64,000 nt of DNA. Origin: JBBIII01 sp037446575 (lineage in GTDB: Bacteria > Bacteroidota > Ignavibacteria > UBA10030). The notes below the pieces were generated by a model that was not told the origin of the DNA, ran no database searches, and saw only the letters and a program-made list of their open reading frames with translations. The position numbers were made by a program, and so were the translations under genes. Every line of letters begins with the position of its first letter. The stretch's first letter is position 1. This document shows, piece by piece, positions 60,850 to 64,000 of this stretch. The DNA is taken from positions 1 through 64,000 of the forward strand of contig JBBIII010000004.1 of assembly GCA_037446575.1 (NCBI GenBank), given 5' to 3'.

Positions 60850-63102
60850 ATGATGCGCTATTTAATAACATTAGGAATTTTAATTTTTGCGTTGTGTAAA
60901 GTTGAAAGCCAGCCACAGCGGATCGGCGAATGGAGAACATTTACAAATATGAGCGTTGTTCGTAATGCGGTGATGGTTGGAACAAACGTTTGGGCGGCAA
61001 CTTCCGGTGGAGTTTTTGTTTATGATACAATTGAAAATTCGTTCACTAAATTTACAAATATTGAGGGATTAAGCACAAACGATATACGAGTAATCGCTTA
61101 TGATGGCTCAGACCGGATTTGGGCAGGCGCAGACGGCGGCTTGATCAATGTATATAACTTGAAAAATAGACAATGGTCAAGAATAAATGACATCGCTAAT
61201 AAGAAAGAAATAACGCGACGAGCTATTTTATCATTTAATTTTAAAGGAGACTCTGTCTTTATTGTAAGCGAATTCGGAGTTTCTGTCTTTCGGATTTCAA
61301 CATGGAATTTTGGAGATACATATAATAGCCAAAATTTTGGTTTTACAACTACGCCTTTAGTAAGTTCAATGGCATATTGGAAAGATTCGATCTGGGTTGG
61401 GACGTCCTTTGGCATTGCAACAGCATCGCTATCCAATCCATATTCTTGGAAAATTTATAATTCATTGGGGCTTGCTTCTAATGCTGTAAATGTGCTTTCG
61501 ATTTTTAGAGACACATTATTAATTGGCACAGGGAGGGGATTATCATACTATTCAAATGGAATATTTACTGCTGTAGCAGGTTCATTTAATGGATATTCGG
61601 TTGTTGACATTAAATCGCATAACGGTAGCTTGTCGGTTCTTTCAGCATATGCAACATCAACATTGGAAAAACGTCATTCAGTTCTCGGCGCATCGCAATT
61701 AATAATTAGTAACAATGTACAATGTAATAATATTATACCTGTATCATCAATCTGGCTGGCGTCGATAAAAGGATTGGCAATATGGACTTCATCTAACGAT
61801 TGGAGCTATATTTATCCGTACGGGGCAAGTTCAAATATGTTCACTGATCTTGCTGTAGATGAGAATGGAGTATTATGGGTGGCACCAGGTTCGAATGTAC
61901 AAGTAGGATTTTCCAGATATGACGTATCTCTCCACCCCAAAGATCAGTGGAAAAATTTCTTGAGTTCGGGATATCCATTCGGTTGTTACAGAGTATCGAT
62001 AGGAAAAGAAGGAACTGTATGGATTAGCACATGGGGAGATGGTGTAATAGAAGTAAAATCTGATACAATAAAGCGCAAGTTAAATTTTTATTCTAAACCA
62101 AGTTTACCGGGGGCAAGAGTTAGTATTCCAGCGTATGTTGTAAGCGGCGATGTTGTTGAAGATGGCAACGGAAAAACTTGGATGTGCCACAGAGTTGAAG
62201 ATAACAATAAAAGTCTGTTAAAATTAGATGACGATACAACAGCTATTTTCTATAACAATCAATTTGATAATAGGGGTTGGTTTCATACAATGATTATTGA
62301 TCAAAATGGAACTAAATGGCTTGCGGGAGATTTGCCGTGGGAATCAACCGGCAATGGCATATATCTATATAATGAAAAACAAATGCTAAGCGGCATCCAA
62401 TCGTATAATAAGTGGAGCTTTTTATCAGATGGGCTAAAAAGTAGAAGTGTTATTTCTTTAGCAGTTGATATAGATGGGGCAGTTTGGATTGGAACAAGCG
62501 CCGGTGTCAACATAGTCTTAAATCCTCAATATCCGCGACAATTTTCAATCTGTTACGCATTACAAGCGTATCAAGTAATGATTCAGACAATAATGGTTGA
62601 TCCGTTAAATAATAAATGGATTGGCACAAAGGAAGGTGTATTTGTCTTGAATCCAGATGGAACTCAGATCTTGCAGTACTATACAGTTGCTTCGACAGGG
62701 GGCAAATTATTAAGCGATGACGTTCTTTCAATTGCAATGGATAAAAAAAACGGTATAGTCTATTTTGGAACACAACAAGGATTATCAAGTTTAGCAATTG
62801 AACCTATTCAAGCAAGTAAATCTTATACTAGCTTAAAAATAGGTCCAAATCCTTTTTTTGTTCCTTATAACAATGACGATCAATTACAGATAGAAAATTT
62901 AGCCGCCAACAGCACAATAAAAATTATGACTATTGATGGAATTATAGTTCGTCAATTTGAGGCGCAAGGCGCAGGTAGAGCGCGTTGGGATGGACGTAAT
63001 AAAAATGGCGCATTTGTATCTTCGGGCGTTTATTTTATTGTGGCTTACGCAGAAAATGGTAAACAAAATATTATCGGAAAAGTGGCTGTTATTCGCCGCT
63101 AA
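60850..63102 (+). CDS. Secreted two-component-regulator-type beta-propeller protein with C-terminal sorting domain
   Basis: A 750-aa protein with a signal peptide (cleavage about residue 20, KVESQPQ). Repeated blades of the Reg_prop type follow: VWAATSGGVFVYDT, IWAGADGGLINVY, IWVGTSFGIATAS, VWIGTSAGVNIV, KWIGTKEGVFVLN. The last about 80 residues form a FlgD-like/type IX sorting domain: KIGPNPF, IKIMTIDGIIVRQF, ARWDGRNKNGAFVSSGVYFIVAYAENG. This indicates export through a type IX system. It has no kinase part. It is probably a surface or extracellular protein. Confidence 0.85.
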   Translation: MMRYLITLGILIFALCKVESQPQRIGEWRTFTNMSVVRNAVMVGTNVWAATSGGVFVYDTIENSFTKFTNIEGLSTNDIRVIAYDGSDRIWAGADGGLINVYNLKNRQWSRINDIANKKEITRRAILSFNFKGDSVFIVSEFGVSVFRISTWNFGDTYNSQNFGFTTTPLVSSMAYWKDSIWVGTSFGIATASLSNPYSWKIYNSLGLASNAVNVLSIFRDTLLIGTGRGLSYYSNGIFTAVAGSFNGYSVVDIKSHNGSLSVLSAYATSTLEKRHSVLGASQLIISNNVQCNNIIPVSSIWLASIKGLAIWTSSNDWSYIYPYGASSNMFTDLAVDENGVLWVAPGSNVQVGFSRYDVSLHPKDQWKNFLSSGYPFGCYRVSIGKEGTVWISTWGDGVIEVKSDTIKRKLNFYSKPSLPGARVSIPAYVVSGDVVEDGNGKTWMCHRVEDNNKSLLKLDDDTTAIFYNNQFDNRGWFHTMIIDQNGTKWLAGDLPWESTGNGIYLYNEKQMLSGIQSYNKWSFLSDGLKSRSVISLAVDIDGAVWIGTSAGVNIVLNPQYPRQFSICYALQAYQVMIQTIMVDPLNNKWIGTKEGVFVLNPDGTQILQYYTVASTGGKLLSDDVLSIAMDKKNGIVYFGTQQGLSSLAIEPIQASKSYTSLKIGPNPFFVPYNNDDQLQIENLAANSTIKIMTIDGIIVRQFEAQGAGRARWDGRNKNGAFVSSGVYFIVAYAENGKQNIIGKVAVIRR

Positions 63103-63141
63103 TTAAATAGCCGTACGATATCTCATTATACTTAGTATTCA

Positions 63142-63792
63142 ATGTACAATTCAATTTTAGTTACTATAATAAACTATCAAACGCCAGACCTTTTAAAAAT
63201 TTCATTCGAATCATTCCGCAATTATTATCCCAATGTTCAGGTGTTGTTAATAGACAACGGTTCTCGGGATAATTCTCCTGAGGTTATAAATAAATTAATA
63301 GAAAAATTTCCAAGCTCAACGCAAAATATATTTTTAGAAAAAAATTTTTATCACGGTCCTGCTATGCACAAAGCAATTTGCATAACTGATAAGGAATATA
63401 TTTTTTTTCTCGATTCGGATACTGAAACTAAGAAAGGCGGATTCTTAGAACAAATGTACGAGCAAATGCAAAATTCAAAAAATACTTATGCTATTGGGAG
63501 GCAAATCATTGTAAACAAGCGCGGGTTCTTATCTAACAAAGGTACTCCTATTCTTACCCCAGCTTATTTAATGCTACGTGTAAATATGTATAAGCTATTA
63601 CCTAAATTTGAGCATCATGGTCAACCGGCGCTAAAAAATTTTATTGCGGCGCACAAAAAAGGTTATTTGCTAAAATCATTCCCCATCGAAGAATTCATTG
63701 AACATAATTGGAGAGGAACTGCATCGCGTTTTGGATATGGATTGGGGCTAAAGGGAAAAATCGATTTTGTGCTGAATAAACTCGGCATCTGA
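63142..63792 (+). CDS. Family 2 glycosyltransferase, short form
   Basis: A 216-aa GT-A fold protein: SILVTIINYQTPDLLKISFESFRNYY, VLLIDNGSRDNSPEV and FFLDSDTETKKGG with a DxD-type metal site. It is shorter than most GT2 enzymes (about 280-330) but the core is complete and ends naturally. No membrane helix. Acceptor and donor are unknown. It is the last recognisable gene; 63793-64000 shows nothing supportable. Confidence 0.85.
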   Translation: MYNSILVTIINYQTPDLLKISFESFRNYYPNVQVLLIDNGSRDNSPEVINKLIEKFPSSTQNIFLEKNFYHGPAMHKAICITDKEYIFFLDSDTETKKGGFLEQMYEQMQNSKNTYAIGRQIIVNKRGFLSNKGTPILTPAYLMLRVNMYKLLPKFEHHGQPALKNFIAAHKKGYLLKSFPIEEFIEHNWRGTASRFGYGLGLKGKIDFVLNKLGI

Positions 63793-64000
63793 TTCAATTT
63801 AACTCCTTTACAGCTTCGTTTTCCAATTTCCAGCCGTTTTAGAATTTATCCTTGATTCTAAGGAATGATTTCGATATATTTTTACACGTTTTTTTAAAGT
63901 GTAATTCGTTAGATAAAGACCCTAAAGAGTAAATATGGTCAATATAGGCGGGAAGTTTTAACTTGCCGTAATAATCTAACGATTTTTTTATGTGTCTCTG

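Noticed and set aside
1..64000. CRISPR arrays, prophage genes, intact insertion sequences, rRNA genes
   Set aside because: No regularly spaced direct repeats, phage structural genes, transposase frames or rRNA sequence were seen.

Overview
The window looks like a low-GC chromosome segment from the Bacteroidota/Chlorobiota/Ignavibacteriota (FCB) part of the tree. The support is a secreted beta-propeller protein with a C-terminal type IX-secretion-style sorting domain, a histidine operon headed by a TrpR-like yerC gene with a bifunctional HisB, LpxH (so Gram-negative with lipid A), a class-Ignavibacteria style mix of orphan sensors and TPR proteins, and intergenic DNA full of degenerate dispersed repeats. 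The species cannot be fixed from sequence reading alone. No rRNA, prophage, intact insertion sequence or CRISPR array was seen; one tRNA (Pro, GGG) is present.

Layout. 1-2 kb: TerB-like protein, membrane-anchored alpha/beta hydrolase, broken GNAT acetyltransferase. 2-10.5 kb (minus): cydAB quinol oxidase, RCK potassium channel with a Lon-like protease, DUF72 protein with a CBS/CorC membrane protein. 10.7-14.1 kb (plus): a three-gene cassette of a RecA/Rad51-like protein that has lost its Walker A motif, a small helical protein and a family B DNA polymerase. 14.2 kb: ACT protein. 14.7-22 kb (minus): yerC-hisGDCBHAF(IE). 22.3-25.5 kb: etfBA, bifunctional nuclease, TPR protein. 25.7-29 kb: deoxyhypusine-synthase-like enzyme, PLP decarboxylase, endonuclease IV. 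29.2-36.9 kb: periplasmic binding protein with a large hybrid kinase, AmmeMemoRadiSam radical SAM enzyme, a degenerate EEP lipoprotein, and a pseudo-receiver protein. 36.9-43.8 kb (minus): degenerate LytM/M23 protein, small membrane protein, NlpC/P60 peptidase, esterase, secreted H-type lectin, GroES-like protein, tRNA-Pro, TetR, a candidate structured RNA, NarL-type regulator. 43.9-50.1 kb (plus): giant TPR protein, unknown 424-aa protein, obg. 50.1-53.2 kb (minus): PBP1A and lpxH. 53.3-63.8 kb (plus): type 2 IPP isomerase, prenyl synthase, HPr, enzyme I, PGI/PMI, Crp/Fnr regulator, PHP phosphatase, lumazine synthase, propeller protein, glycosyltransferase.

The most interesting system is the 10.7-14.1 kb cassette. 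The polymerase keeps both metal-binding aspartates, has a cysteine cluster directly after motif A and a Pol-epsilon-like motif C, has lost the 3'-5' exonuclease residues, and ends in a near-consensus sliding-clamp-binding pentapeptide. A 14-bp dyad lies exactly between well-spaced -35 and -10 elements in front of the cassette, where a LexA-type repressor would bind. I infer a damage-inducible, non-proofreading (possibly translesion) polymerase module, analogous in architecture to ImuA-ImuB but built on a family B polymerase. Other leads are a roughly 185-nt structured RNA with its own promoter and terminator, two families of intergenic repeats (one of which supplies the start codon of a lipoprotein), and an 18-bp perfect palindrome in front of hisG.
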